From positions 1-31,205 of the forward strand of contig CAZLBC010000052.1 of assembly GCA_964557575.1 (NCBI GenBank): a stretch of 31,205 nt of DNA, given 5' to 3'. The DNA comes from CAZLBC01 sp964557575 (lineage in GTDB: Bacteria > Planctomycetota > Phycisphaerae > SM23-33). Both the position numbers and the translations under genes were made by a program. The notes under the pieces were generated by a model. The model worked only from the letters and a program-made list of their open reading frames with translations, was not told where the DNA came from and ran no database searches. The first letter of the stretch is position 1; each line of letters opens with the position of its first letter. Positions 8,725 to 16,950 of this stretch are shown piece by piece.

Positions 8725-9672
8725 ATGGCTGAGAATAATAGCGTATTGAAGGAAGAGTTGCTGCGGTACCTCGATCCTGACGTCCTCGCCAGGATTACCC
8801 GGCTTGACCTGCGCGCCAGGCACGTCGTCGAGGGATTCATCAGCGGTATGCACCGGAGCCCCTTCCACGGGTTTTCCGTTGAGTTCGCCTCGCATCGCGA
8901 GTATTCCCCGGGAGACGACATACGGCACGTCGACTGGAAGGTCCAGGCCAGGACGGACCGCCTGTACATCAAGCAGTACGAGGAAGAGACCAATCTCAAG
9001 GCGACATTTCTGCTCGATGCATCGGAGTCTATGCATTTCGGCGCCGAGCGGGACGGGGGCATGAGCAAGTTCGAGTACGCGGCGACGGCGGTCGCCTCGC
9101 TGGCGTACATGCTCCAGCAGCAGCAGGACGCTGTCGGGCTGGGCATATTCGACGAGGAACTGGTCGACTACCTCCCGGCGTCGGCCAGCCCCGGCCAGTT
9201 GAAGGCCCTGGTGCACGCGATGCACGTACGGTCCCCCCGAAAAAAGACCTCCCTCGAGCACGTCGCCCACGCGATGGCCGAGAAGATCCCCCGCCGGGGG
9301 CTGGTGTGCCTCGCCAGCGACCTGTTTGTCGATCTCGACGGGGTCATCAAGTCGCTCGATCATTTCCGCCATTACGATCACGAGGTCATCGTGCTCCACA
9401 TTCTGGACCGCGACGAACTGGCGTTTCCCTACGAGGGCATGACGCGGTTCAAGGGTCTTGAAGAAGCCGGGATATGCACGGTGGAGCCGCGGGCCCTGCG
9501 GGACGCCTATGTCCGCGAGGTCGATGCCTTTCGGCAGGAGGTTCGGCGGCGGTGCATCGCGAGCCGGATAGACTACGCGCTGGTCAGCACCGCGGACAAC
9601 CTCGGCGCCGCCCTCAGTGTATTCCTGGCCGCGCGGGCGGCGGCGATCAGCAAGTCGAGCGCGAAACGGTAG
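8725..9672 (+). CDS. DUF58 domain protein (VWA-like)
   Basis: A 315-residue protein starting at ATG 8725 with CGGAG five to six bases upstream. The DUF58 signature is clear: GMHRSPFHGFSVEF (41-54), then HREYSPGDDIRHVDWK (57-72). The following VWA-like fold carries a MIDAS motif, DASES (98-102, DxSxS). No membrane segment is visible, so it is probably cytoplasmic or peripheral. MoxR-DUF58 gene pairs are one of the most widespread bacterial gene neighbourhoods, and DUF58 proteins are thought to be partners of the ATPase. Length matches the short DUF58 class, about 290-320 residues. Confidence 0.95.
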   Translation: MAENNSVLKEELLRYLDPDVLARITRLDLRARHVVEGFISGMHRSPFHGFSVEFASHREYSPGDDIRHVDWKVQARTDRLYIKQYEEETNLKATFLLDASESMHFGAERDGGMSKFEYAATAVASLAYMLQQQQDAVGLGIFDEELVDYLPASASPGQLKALVHAMHVRSPRKKTSLEHVAHAMAEKIPRRGLVCLASDLFVDLDGVIKSLDHFRHYDHEVIVLHILDRDELAFPYEGMTRFKGLEEAGICTVEPRALRDAYVREVDAFRQEVRRRCIASRIDYALVSTADNLGAALSVFLAARAAAISKSSAKR

Positions 9673-9678
9673 ACGAGA

Positions 9679-11964
9679 ATGCCTTTTATACACCCGATGA
9701 TATTCTGGATGGGGGTGGCGGGAATTTCCGTTCCCGTGATTATCCACATCCTCAACCGCCGGCGATTCAGGATCCTGGATTTTGCCGCCATGCAGTTTCT
9801 GCTCGCGGCGATGCGGAAAAACCGCCGCCGCCTGCAACTCGAGAAGCTGCTGCTTTTGGCGATCAGGTGTTTGGTGGTGCTGCTGGCCGGCGCGGCGCTG
9901 GCACGCTTCACCGGGTGCGGCGTGATCGATCGGCTCGGGGCCGGCGCGCGGGCGCGCACCGTGGTCTTCGTACTCGACGACAGTTGTTCCATGGGACAGA
10001 AGCGGGGCGGGCGCACCGCGATGGCCGCGGCCCTGGCCGACCTAAAATCCCGGATACGGGAACTGGCGCCCGATGACCGGGTCGCGATACTGCTGTGCGG
10101 CAGGAGCGAGGAGGAATCACCCTTTCTTCCACTGGGAAGGATCGCGGACCGCGCGGTGTTGCTGGGCAGGATCGACGGGATCGAACCCGGCGACCGGCGG
10201 GGGTGGGTCGGCGGCGCACTGACGGCGGCGGTCGAAATCCTGCTCGACGAGTCCGAGAAGGACTACGAGCGCCACCTGTACCTGATGGGAGATTTCAGGC
10301 GCGTGGATGTCGTTTCCTCCGATGACCTGCAGAAGGCGCGCGACTACCTGCAGCGTCTCGGGAACGCCGGCGTGAACATGGCCGTGATGGACTACGGCGG
10401 GAACAGCCGGGGGAACCTGACCGTGGAGGAGGTCGCGATGGACACGCCGTTTTCCGCGGTTGATCGGCGGACCGACGTGGCATTTTCAATCAGGAACAAC
10501 GGTCCCCGTACCGTCGACGGCGCGCGGGTGCATGTCGCGGTGCGCTCCCGCGACCGCGAAGAACGCGCGCCCGTGAAGCTCCCGGTGATCACCGTCGACA
10601 GCATGGCCGCGGGCGAAATTGTCCGGAAGCAGGTGAGTTTTTATCCGAAATCTCCCGGGTACAAGACGCTTTCGATCAGGCTGGCCGAAGACGAACTCCC
10701 GGCGGACAACGCCGCCGCGTTTGCCTTTAAAACTCGGGAGTCGACCAGGGTCCTGATCGTCGACGGGGAACCCGATTCCCTGCGGCCGGAGAACAGCGCT
10801 TCGTTTTTGCTGCGGACGGCCCTCGATCCCCGCGATACCGGGGGGTGGGGTTTCAACGTCGATGTGGTGACCCGGGAGGGACTGTCCGGCGTCGTCTGCG
10901 CGGAATACGACGTGGTGTGCCTCGTGAACGTGCCGGATGTTCCCGCGGGAGACGGCGAAAGGCCGCCCTTTCTTGCTGCCCTGGAGAAGTACGTCGCCGG
11001 CGGCGGCGGGTTGCTTATATTCATGGGCGACCGCGTGGACACCGCCTTTTACAACGGCCCGCTCTACCGGCGGGGCGAGGGACTCAACCCGTTCCCGATC
11101 AGAACGATGAAAGGCAACCCCCGCCGGCTCGGCGAAGCTTTCAGAATCGATCCGGGCAGTATACGCGACACCGGACCCGTTTCGTTCTTCGGCGGTGAAA
11201 AGGGATCCGCGGGCGCGGGCATGGTCAGGCTTATTCGCTTTTTCGCCTTTACTCCCGCCGAGGAGAACGTCGTCGCCGGGACGGGTGCCGCGGAGACGCC
11301 GGTGGTGGAAGCCCGGTTCGACGACCGGAACGCGAGCCCGGCGATCGTTTCCCGGCAGTACGGCACGGGACGGCAGATGGTTGTGTATTCGTCCGCCTCG
11401 ACCGAGTGGAACGACTGGGGCGACGATGAACCCCAGGGTATATTCGTAATGCCGATGGCGAGCATCGTCGAGTGGCTGTCCCGTTCCCGGAACGAGGTTT
11501 TCGCGGGGCCGGTCGGCCGCGCCATCAGCGCGACGCCGGGCGATCGCGGCGATTTAGCGGGCGGGGTTCTGATGCCGCCGGGAAGCGCCGCGCCTCCCGT
11601 TGCCCTGAGCCCGGCACGAAGCGCGGACGGCACGGTGGGGCTCTTCTACGAGAATCCTCGCCGCGCGGGCGTGTACCGTCTCTCGATGAAATACCACGGG
11701 GGCGGCGCGGAAGATCGCTTTTTCGCGAGGAATATCGATCCCCTGGAAGGCAGGCTGGCCCCGGCCGGTCGCGACGAGATTGCGTCGATATTCGGCGGGG
11801 TCGAATTTTCCTACATGAAGCGCGGGACCGGAAAGGGCCGGATAGAGGACATGCGCCCGGCCCGCTCGTTCTGGATCTGGATGATCGCGGGGTTGCTCGC
11901 GCTGCTCGCGCTGGAGACATTTCTGGCCTGGAAATTCGGGCACTGGAGCAGGACCGAAGCATGA
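9679..11964 (+). CDS. BatA-like membrane protein with VWA domain
   Basis: A 761-residue protein. The N-terminus has the BatA signature: a first membrane segment (about 8-25), then HILNRRRFRILDFAAMQFL (23-41), and a second membrane segment (about 56-74). A VWA domain begins near 94 with VFVLDDSCSM, whose D100-x-S102-x-S104 fits a MIDAS site. Two segments look like a class I glutamine-amidotransferase-like fold used for binding: TRVLIVDGEPDSLRP (about 355) and YVAGGGGLLIFMGD (about 438). A third membrane helix (about 732-754) is near the C-terminus. The middle would lie outside the membrane if the helices place it so. The stop overlaps the next start by four bases (ATGA), indicating coupled translation. 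Confidence 0.9.
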   Translation: MPFIHPMIFWMGVAGISVPVIIHILNRRRFRILDFAAMQFLLAAMRKNRRRLQLEKLLLLAIRCLVVLLAGAALARFTGCGVIDRLGAGARARTVVFVLDDSCSMGQKRGGRTAMAAALADLKSRIRELAPDDRVAILLCGRSEEESPFLPLGRIADRAVLLGRIDGIEPGDRRGWVGGALTAAVEILLDESEKDYERHLYLMGDFRRVDVVSSDDLQKARDYLQRLGNAGVNMAVMDYGGNSRGNLTVEEVAMDTPFSAVDRRTDVAFSIRNNGPRTVDGARVHVAVRSRDREERAPVKLPVITVDSMAAGEIVRKQVSFYPKSPGYKTLSIRLAEDELPADNAAAFAFKTRESTRVLIVDGEPDSLRPENSASFLLRTALDPRDTGGWGFNVDVVTREGLSGVVCAEYDVVCLVNVPDVPAGDGERPPFLAALEKYVAGGGGLLIFMGDRVDTAFYNGPLYRRGEGLNPFPIRTMKGNPRRLGEAFRIDPGSIRDTGPVSFFGGEKGSAGAGMVRLIRFFAFTPAEENVVAGTGAAETPVVEARFDDRNASPAIVSRQYGTGRQMVVYSSASTEWNDWGDDEPQGIFVMPMASIVEWLSRSRNEVFAGPVGRAISATPGDRGDLAGGVLMPPGSAAPPVALSPARSADGTVGLFYENPRRAGVYRLSMKYHGGGAEDRFFARNIDPLEGRLAPAGRDEIASIFGGVEFSYMKRGTGKGRIEDMRPARSFWIWMIAGLLALLALETFLAWKFGHWSRTEA

Positions 11965-14555
11965 ACGGTATTCTGGAATGGCTGATCGGCATCGAGACCG
12001 GAGAGCTCTCCGGGCGGGAGTGGAGAATCGGTCTGGTCTCCGACTACAACAATTATATCCGCCTCGGTTTGCTCCTGCTGCTGGCGGCCCTGGTCTGGCT
12101 GACCGTCCACTGTTATCGCCGCGAAGGGCGCAGCCGCCCCACCCTGCGGCTGTTCCTGGGCGGCCTGCGGGTGGCGGTGATTGCGCTGACCCTGCTGATA
12201 CTGTTTCAGCCCTCGGTGATCGTGGACATCACCGAGAATTTTTACAGCACCGTGGTGTTCCTCGTCGACGACAGTTTGTCGATGTCTTTTGCCGACGGTT
12301 ACGGCGGGAAGGATCAGGAGGCGTTTCGCCGCCGCCTCGCGGAACAACTCGTTGTTCCCCCCGAGCGCCTTGCCGGCATGAGCCGCAGTGACATTCTCGC
12401 CGCCGGCATCGCCGCCGGCATCAACGATGAATTTCGCCGCTTTCACCCGGTCGAGGTGATGAAATTTTCCACCGATACTCCCCCCGGGAAAAGCGGGTAC
12501 ACGGTTTCAATCGGCGGGCTTCCCCGGACCGCGGAGACCGATGAGGGCGCGGCGGGATCCTCCGCCGGTTCTCTGAAGGAGATCATGAAAGGGCTCACGG
12601 CCGGCGGGTTTGAGACCGACTACGCGCCCGCCATTCGGGACGTGCTGGCGCAATTCCAGGGCCGGCGGCTGGGGGCGATCGTGGTGCTGGGTGACGGGCG
12701 CGCGACGCTCGAGGGTTCGGGCCGGCGACTGGATGCGGCCCTGGCGGCCACGGCGCAACGGGGGGTGCCGCGGTACGCCGTGCTGGTCGGCGACCCGGTG
12801 GTGCCGGAGAACGTTGCCCTCACCGGTATCCGCGCCCCCCGGGACATTCGCGCCGGCTCGAGCATCGAACTGACCGTCCTGCTGTCGGCCCGGAACGTTA
12901 CCGCCGAATCGGTGACCGTCGCGCTGTACCGGAAATCCGCCGTCGACGAGTGGCCGGCCGATCTCGCCGGGCTGGAACCGCTGCAGGAGAAGCGCGCGAA
13001 ACTCGATCGCGCGGCGGCATCCGCCGGCGCGGGAACCGACGGCGGACGCGAAGAGAAAGAGGTTGTCTTTCGCGTGAAAACCGCGGCGGGCGAGAAGGGG
13101 GAATACGTCTACCGCGCCGTGGCCCGGCCGCTTGAAAACGAGCGAGCCGAAAACGACAACTGGGCCGAGATACCGGTAACCATATCGGAGAAGAAGCTGC
13201 GCATCCTGCTGGTCAGCGGCGACGCGGGATGGGAGTTCCAGCACCTCCGCAACTACCTGCTGCGCCAGCCCGACCTGTACCGCGTCAGCGTCTGGCAGCA
13301 GGATGCGGGAAGGGATATCAACCAGCATGCGTCGAGCGGCATGAAGCTCAGCCGCCTTCCCCGCAGCCTCGGGGAAATGATAGACGCCGGAGAAGATCAT
13401 TCCGAGGGGGTGCCCCGGGGATACCACGTGATCATCCTCTACGATCCGATGCCCACGGAGGGCGGCTACGACGGGACGTTCCTGGGCTTGCTCAAAGAGT
13501 ACGTTTCGCGGCACGGCGGGGGGTTGTGCTACATCGCCTCGAACAAGAACACCTGGAGCGTGCTTCAGGATTCGGCCGCAAAGCCCCTGCGGGATATCCT
13601 CCCGGTGGTTGTCGCCTCGAACCGGGAGGACCTGACGTCGCTGTTCAGCAAGAGCGGGATAAACGTGGGGTACCCCGTGAAGCCGACCGTGTACGGCGTC
13701 GACCATCCCCTGATGCGGTTGACCGGGGATGCATCGTCGAGCATGGAAATGTGGAGTATCATGCCCGGCATTTACTGGTCACACTCGATTCAGGAACACA
13801 AGCCGCATGCCAGGGTCCTCGCCGTCAGCACCCATCCGTCGCATACCACCGCGGCCGATGAGCCGGAACCCGTCCTGGCGGTGCACGCGCCCGGGAAGGG
13901 GAAGGTGGTATACCTCGGATTCGACGAGAGCTGGCGATGGCGGGTTGTCGAGGAGGGATTTTATTACCGCCGTTTCTGGAGCAATGTCATTAATTACCTG
14001 GCGACCAAGAGCGACAGCCGCGTCATTATCAACACGGGGGGTGACCGTTTCAGGGTCGGCGACAAGATCACCGTCGTCGTCGAGGCCTATAACCGGGATT
14101 ATACCGCTTTCGACGCAAAGCAATTTGAACTGAACATGATCGACGCGAAAACCGGCGAACGTACCGCGTATATACTCGGCGCGGTGAAGAATCAGCCCGG
14201 GATGTTCAAGACGACGATCGAGGCGGGAAGAGCCGGGCGATTCCGCTTTACCTGCGATCCCTCGTTCGCGCCTCCCGACAAGGTCGCCATGAAGCGAATA
14301 CGCGTGACGATGCCCCGGGCGGAGGCCCTGCGCCCCGAAGCCTCTCCCCGGACGATGAAAAGGATCGCTTCGCGAAAGGAATTCTACCTGGGTGCTGATG
14401 AAATCGAGCGGTTGCCCGAACTGATTCCCCGCGGGGTGAGAACCACGCGGCGGCAGCGGAGCTTCAGCCTCTGGGATACGCGGCTGATGTGGATACTGCT
14501 CGTGGCGCTGCTGGCAACCGAGTGGTATCTGCGCAAGCGGGCAAACCTGGTATAG
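11961..14555 (+). CDS. VWA/GATase-like membrane protein
   Basis: An 864-residue protein starting at the ATG of the ATGA overlap with the BatA-like gene; the frame is open much further upstream, but that is a shadow. Two membrane helices (about 34-51 and 67-84) precede a VWA domain with FLVDDSLSM (100-108; D103, S105, S107). A GATase-like domain follows from about 410 (RILLVSGDAGWEFQHLR), with GGGLCYIASNKNTW (about 521). Its end, GFDESWRWRVVEEGFYYRRF at about 653, is a motif typical of planctomycetal VWA/GATase proteins, where a W-R-W-R stretch precedes 'FW--VI-YLA'. A beta-rich domain comes next, and one C-terminal helix (about 840-857) returns to the membrane. No GATase catalytic Cys is obvious, so binding, not catalysis, is inferred. 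Confidence 0.88.
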   Translation: MNGILEWLIGIETGELSGREWRIGLVSDYNNYIRLGLLLLLAALVWLTVHCYRREGRSRPTLRLFLGGLRVAVIALTLLILFQPSVIVDITENFYSTVVFLVDDSLSMSFADGYGGKDQEAFRRRLAEQLVVPPERLAGMSRSDILAAGIAAGINDEFRRFHPVEVMKFSTDTPPGKSGYTVSIGGLPRTAETDEGAAGSSAGSLKEIMKGLTAGGFETDYAPAIRDVLAQFQGRRLGAIVVLGDGRATLEGSGRRLDAALAATAQRGVPRYAVLVGDPVVPENVALTGIRAPRDIRAGSSIELTVLLSARNVTAESVTVALYRKSAVDEWPADLAGLEPLQEKRAKLDRAAASAGAGTDGGREEKEVVFRVKTAAGEKGEYVYRAVARPLENERAENDNWAEIPVTISEKKLRILLVSGDAGWEFQHLRNYLLRQPDLYRVSVWQQDAGRDINQHASSGMKLSRLPRSLGEMIDAGEDHSEGVPRGYHVIILYDPMPTEGGYDGTFLGLLKEYVSRHGGGLCYIASNKNTWSVLQDSAAKPLRDILPVVVASNREDLTSLFSKSGINVGYPVKPTVYGVDHPLMRLTGDASSSMEMWSIMPGIYWSHSIQEHKPHARVLAVSTHPSHTTAADEPEPVLAVHAPGKGKVVYLGFDESWRWRVVEEGFYYRRFWSNVINYLATKSDSRVIINTGGDRFRVGDKITVVVEAYNRDYTAFDAKQFELNMIDAKTGERTAYILGAVKNQPGMFKTTIEAGRAGRFRFTCDPSFAPPDKVAMKRIRVTMPRAEALRPEASPRTMKRIASRKEFYLGADEIERLPELIPRGVRTTRRQRSFSLWDTRLMWILLVALLATEWYLRKRANLV

Positions 14556-14571
14556 CGGGTGGAGTCGTTAT

Positions 14572-16950
14572 ATGGCGGACATGCTGAACAGTACGGTAAA
14601 AAGCAGGCTGCGTTCCCTGAAGATGCTGCTGAAACTGCGGCTGCTTTGCGAGGGAGCGGGCTGGCTGGCGGCATCCGCGGGCGCAGCGATTGTCATCATG
14701 TTCCTGCTGGATTACTCGCTCCACCTGGATGATCGGCCGCTCAGGCTCGGCATGCTCGTGCTGGCTTGCGCGGCGCTTGCCGCCGTGGTATGGCGCACGG
14801 TGATCGGTCCCCTGTCTGTGCCCCTGGGGCCGGAGGACATGGCGCTGCTCGTGGAGCGGAAGTTCGCCGTCCTCGAGGACCGGCTTATCAGCGCGCTGCA
14901 ACTGGAGGGGCCGTCCGCCGCGATTTCCGGCGCCAGCGCGGCGATGATTCGAGCCACCGCTTCCGAGGCGAACCGGCTGCTCGGCGACATCTCGTTCCGG
15001 GGAATCGTCGATGCGCGGCGGTTGTGGAAGGTCTGGTCAGCCGGTCTCGCGGCGGCCCTGATTGTCGGGGGTATGTGGATTGCCTTTCCCGGGATCATGT
15101 CGTTGTGGTTTCAGCGGGATATACTCCTCAGGAATGTCGACTGGCCCCAGGAAACCTATCTCAGCGTTTTCTGCATAGACAACCGTGATCGGGCCGTGCC
15201 GCTGTTTGAGGTCGACGGCGGCGGCACCGTCTTGAACCACCGCGCGGTGGTGAAGGTGGTGCGGGGGGGCAGGGTGCGGCTCTTCGTCGAAACGGCCGAG
15301 AACTGCCGGGTTCCCAGCGAGGTGACCATCCATGCGACCTACCCGTCCGTCGGTGAGACGATCGAGGTGGTGGAGCAGGCCGACCCGGACACCGCCAAGG
15401 CGATTCTCGATGCAATGCCGTCGGCCCGTGCCGGGAAGGCCGCGGACAGAACGTTCTACCATAAAGAATTCTCAGCCGTCAGCGAACCCTTTGTGTTTTA
15501 TGTGTCGGGCGGCGACGATCGGCGCGACGGCCGACGGCCGCACCAGGTGGTACTGGTCGAGTCGCCCGCCCTCAGCCGGCTTCATTTCGAGGTGGAATCG
15601 CCCCCCTACATGCAGCGCGCAAAGCCGGTCGGCATGGATGCGTCGCACGGCGTGATATCGATCCCGCTGGGCGGCATGCTGCACCTGCGCGGCGAGGCGA
15701 CCAAGCCACTCCTGAAGGGCATGATCCTTATCGACGGTGTGGAAGCCGGGCATCTCGATATCACCGGCGCCGGCGACCGCAACACGGTAACCGGCCGCTG
15801 CAGGATACCCGGAACGTGGGACCGGGACGCGGCCGTGCTCTCATTTCGCCTGACCGATACCGACGGGTACAGCAATCGCCGGGGCGAATCGTTCCACCTG
15901 GAATTCAGGAAGGATCCGTCCCCCGCGGTGACGCTGCGCAGCAGGGGCGTCGGGGAGTCGGTGTGTCCCCAGGCACGCATCCCGCTTGCGGCCGCGGCCC
16001 GTGACGACCTGGCCGTTTCGCGGGTGACGTTTCGCGGCACGCGGGTATCGTCTTCGGCGGGCGGGGACGGGGACCGGAAGATCCAGCCGTTTGCCGTCGG
16101 ATCGGGCAGCGAGCCGCCGGGAGGGGGGCTGGTTCCGTTCTACGAAGCCACCGAAATCTATGACCTGAAATCTCTCGAGCTGCCCGTCGGTTCGGAGCTG
16201 GAATTCAGGGCGGTGGCATTCGACAACCTCCCGGAGAGCTTCGGGGGACCCAACCGGGCGGAAAGTTCCGGACTGCGATTCAAGGTTGTTTCACGCGAGC
16301 AGCTCCTTGCCGGCCTGGCCGCCCGGCAGCGGGAGGTCAGGATCGCCTTTTTCAAGGCGATGGGCAGCCAGGCGGGCGCATCGGGCAGGATAACCGACGC
16401 CGCCGCCGACCTGCGGACCGGCGGGGCGATGGCCGATGCCGCCAGGAGAATGCGCACGGTCGCCGCAACGGAACGGGCGATCGCGGGTGAGTCCCTCGCG
16501 GCCGCGGAGACCCTGGAATCCGTCGCCCGGGAACTCGAGAACAACCGGCTCCGATCGCCGGAGGAGGCCGCGGACATGATGGCACGGGTTGTCCGGCCCC
16601 TCGGGTCTCTCGCCGCCGAACTGCGCAAACTGCAGCGGCAGGTTGAAGAATCCGCCGCCTGCGACGACCGGCAAAAAGCGCTCGATGCACTCGACCGGAT
16701 TGCCGCCAGGCAGTCGGAGCTGTACGCGCTGATGGACGAAATTCTCGCCCGGATGAAAAAGCTGGAAAACCGTCTGGAGATTTCACGCCGCCTGGAGGAA
16801 ATCTGGAAGATTTCCATAGACATACAACGAAACCTCAAGGGCCGCCTCAAAGAAGAAGCGGGTTCGCTTTTCGATCCCGTGAACAAGGACGGCGGCAGCG
16901 GCGAGGGCGAGGAAGAGGACGAGGAAGAACATACGGGAGAGGTGAGATGA
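14572..16950 (+). CDS. DUF4175-like membrane protein with coiled-coil C-terminus
   Basis: A 792-residue protein starting at ATG 14572 behind GGTGGAG. Three membrane helices lie near the N-terminus (about 31-47, 58-75 and 157-178). Between them is ERKFAVLEDRLISALQL (95-111), which resembles the 'LE--FP-L-DRLVSALEL' motif at the start of DUF4175-type proteins. A long beta-rich region (about 185-560) with Ig-like character follows. Residues about 570-775 are strongly helical and charged, and the last 20 residues are very acidic (GEGEEEDEEEH). The family name is tentative. Position after the two VWA proteins and overlap with the next coiled-coil gene suggest a partner in the same envelope complex. 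Confidence 0.8.
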   Translation: MADMLNSTVKSRLRSLKMLLKLRLLCEGAGWLAASAGAAIVIMFLLDYSLHLDDRPLRLGMLVLACAALAAVVWRTVIGPLSVPLGPEDMALLVERKFAVLEDRLISALQLEGPSAAISGASAAMIRATASEANRLLGDISFRGIVDARRLWKVWSAGLAAALIVGGMWIAFPGIMSLWFQRDILLRNVDWPQETYLSVFCIDNRDRAVPLFEVDGGGTVLNHRAVVKVVRGGRVRLFVETAENCRVPSEVTIHATYPSVGETIEVVEQADPDTAKAILDAMPSARAGKAADRTFYHKEFSAVSEPFVFYVSGGDDRRDGRRPHQVVLVESPALSRLHFEVESPPYMQRAKPVGMDASHGVISIPLGGMLHLRGEATKPLLKGMILIDGVEAGHLDITGAGDRNTVTGRCRIPGTWDRDAAVLSFRLTDTDGYSNRRGESFHLEFRKDPSPAVTLRSRGVGESVCPQARIPLAAAARDDLAVSRVTFRGTRVSSSAGGDGDRKIQPFAVGSGSEPPGGGLVPFYEATEIYDLKSLELPVGSELEFRAVAFDNLPESFGGPNRAESSGLRFKVVSREQLLAGLAARQREVRIAFFKAMGSQAGASGRITDAAADLRTGGAMADAARRMRTVAATERAIAGESLAAAETLESVARELENNRLRSPEEAADMMARVVRPLGSLAAELRKLQRQVEESAACDDRQKALDALDRIAARQSELYALMDEILARMKKLENRLEISRRLEEIWKISIDIQRNLKGRLKEEAGSLFDPVNKDGGSGEGEEEDEEEHTGEVR

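Noticed and set aside
7477..9837. A 786-codon open frame on the minus strand
   Set aside because: It lies opposite MoxR and DUF58, whose motifs are unmistakable; the antisense frame is open because of GC-rich codon bias and shows no domain.
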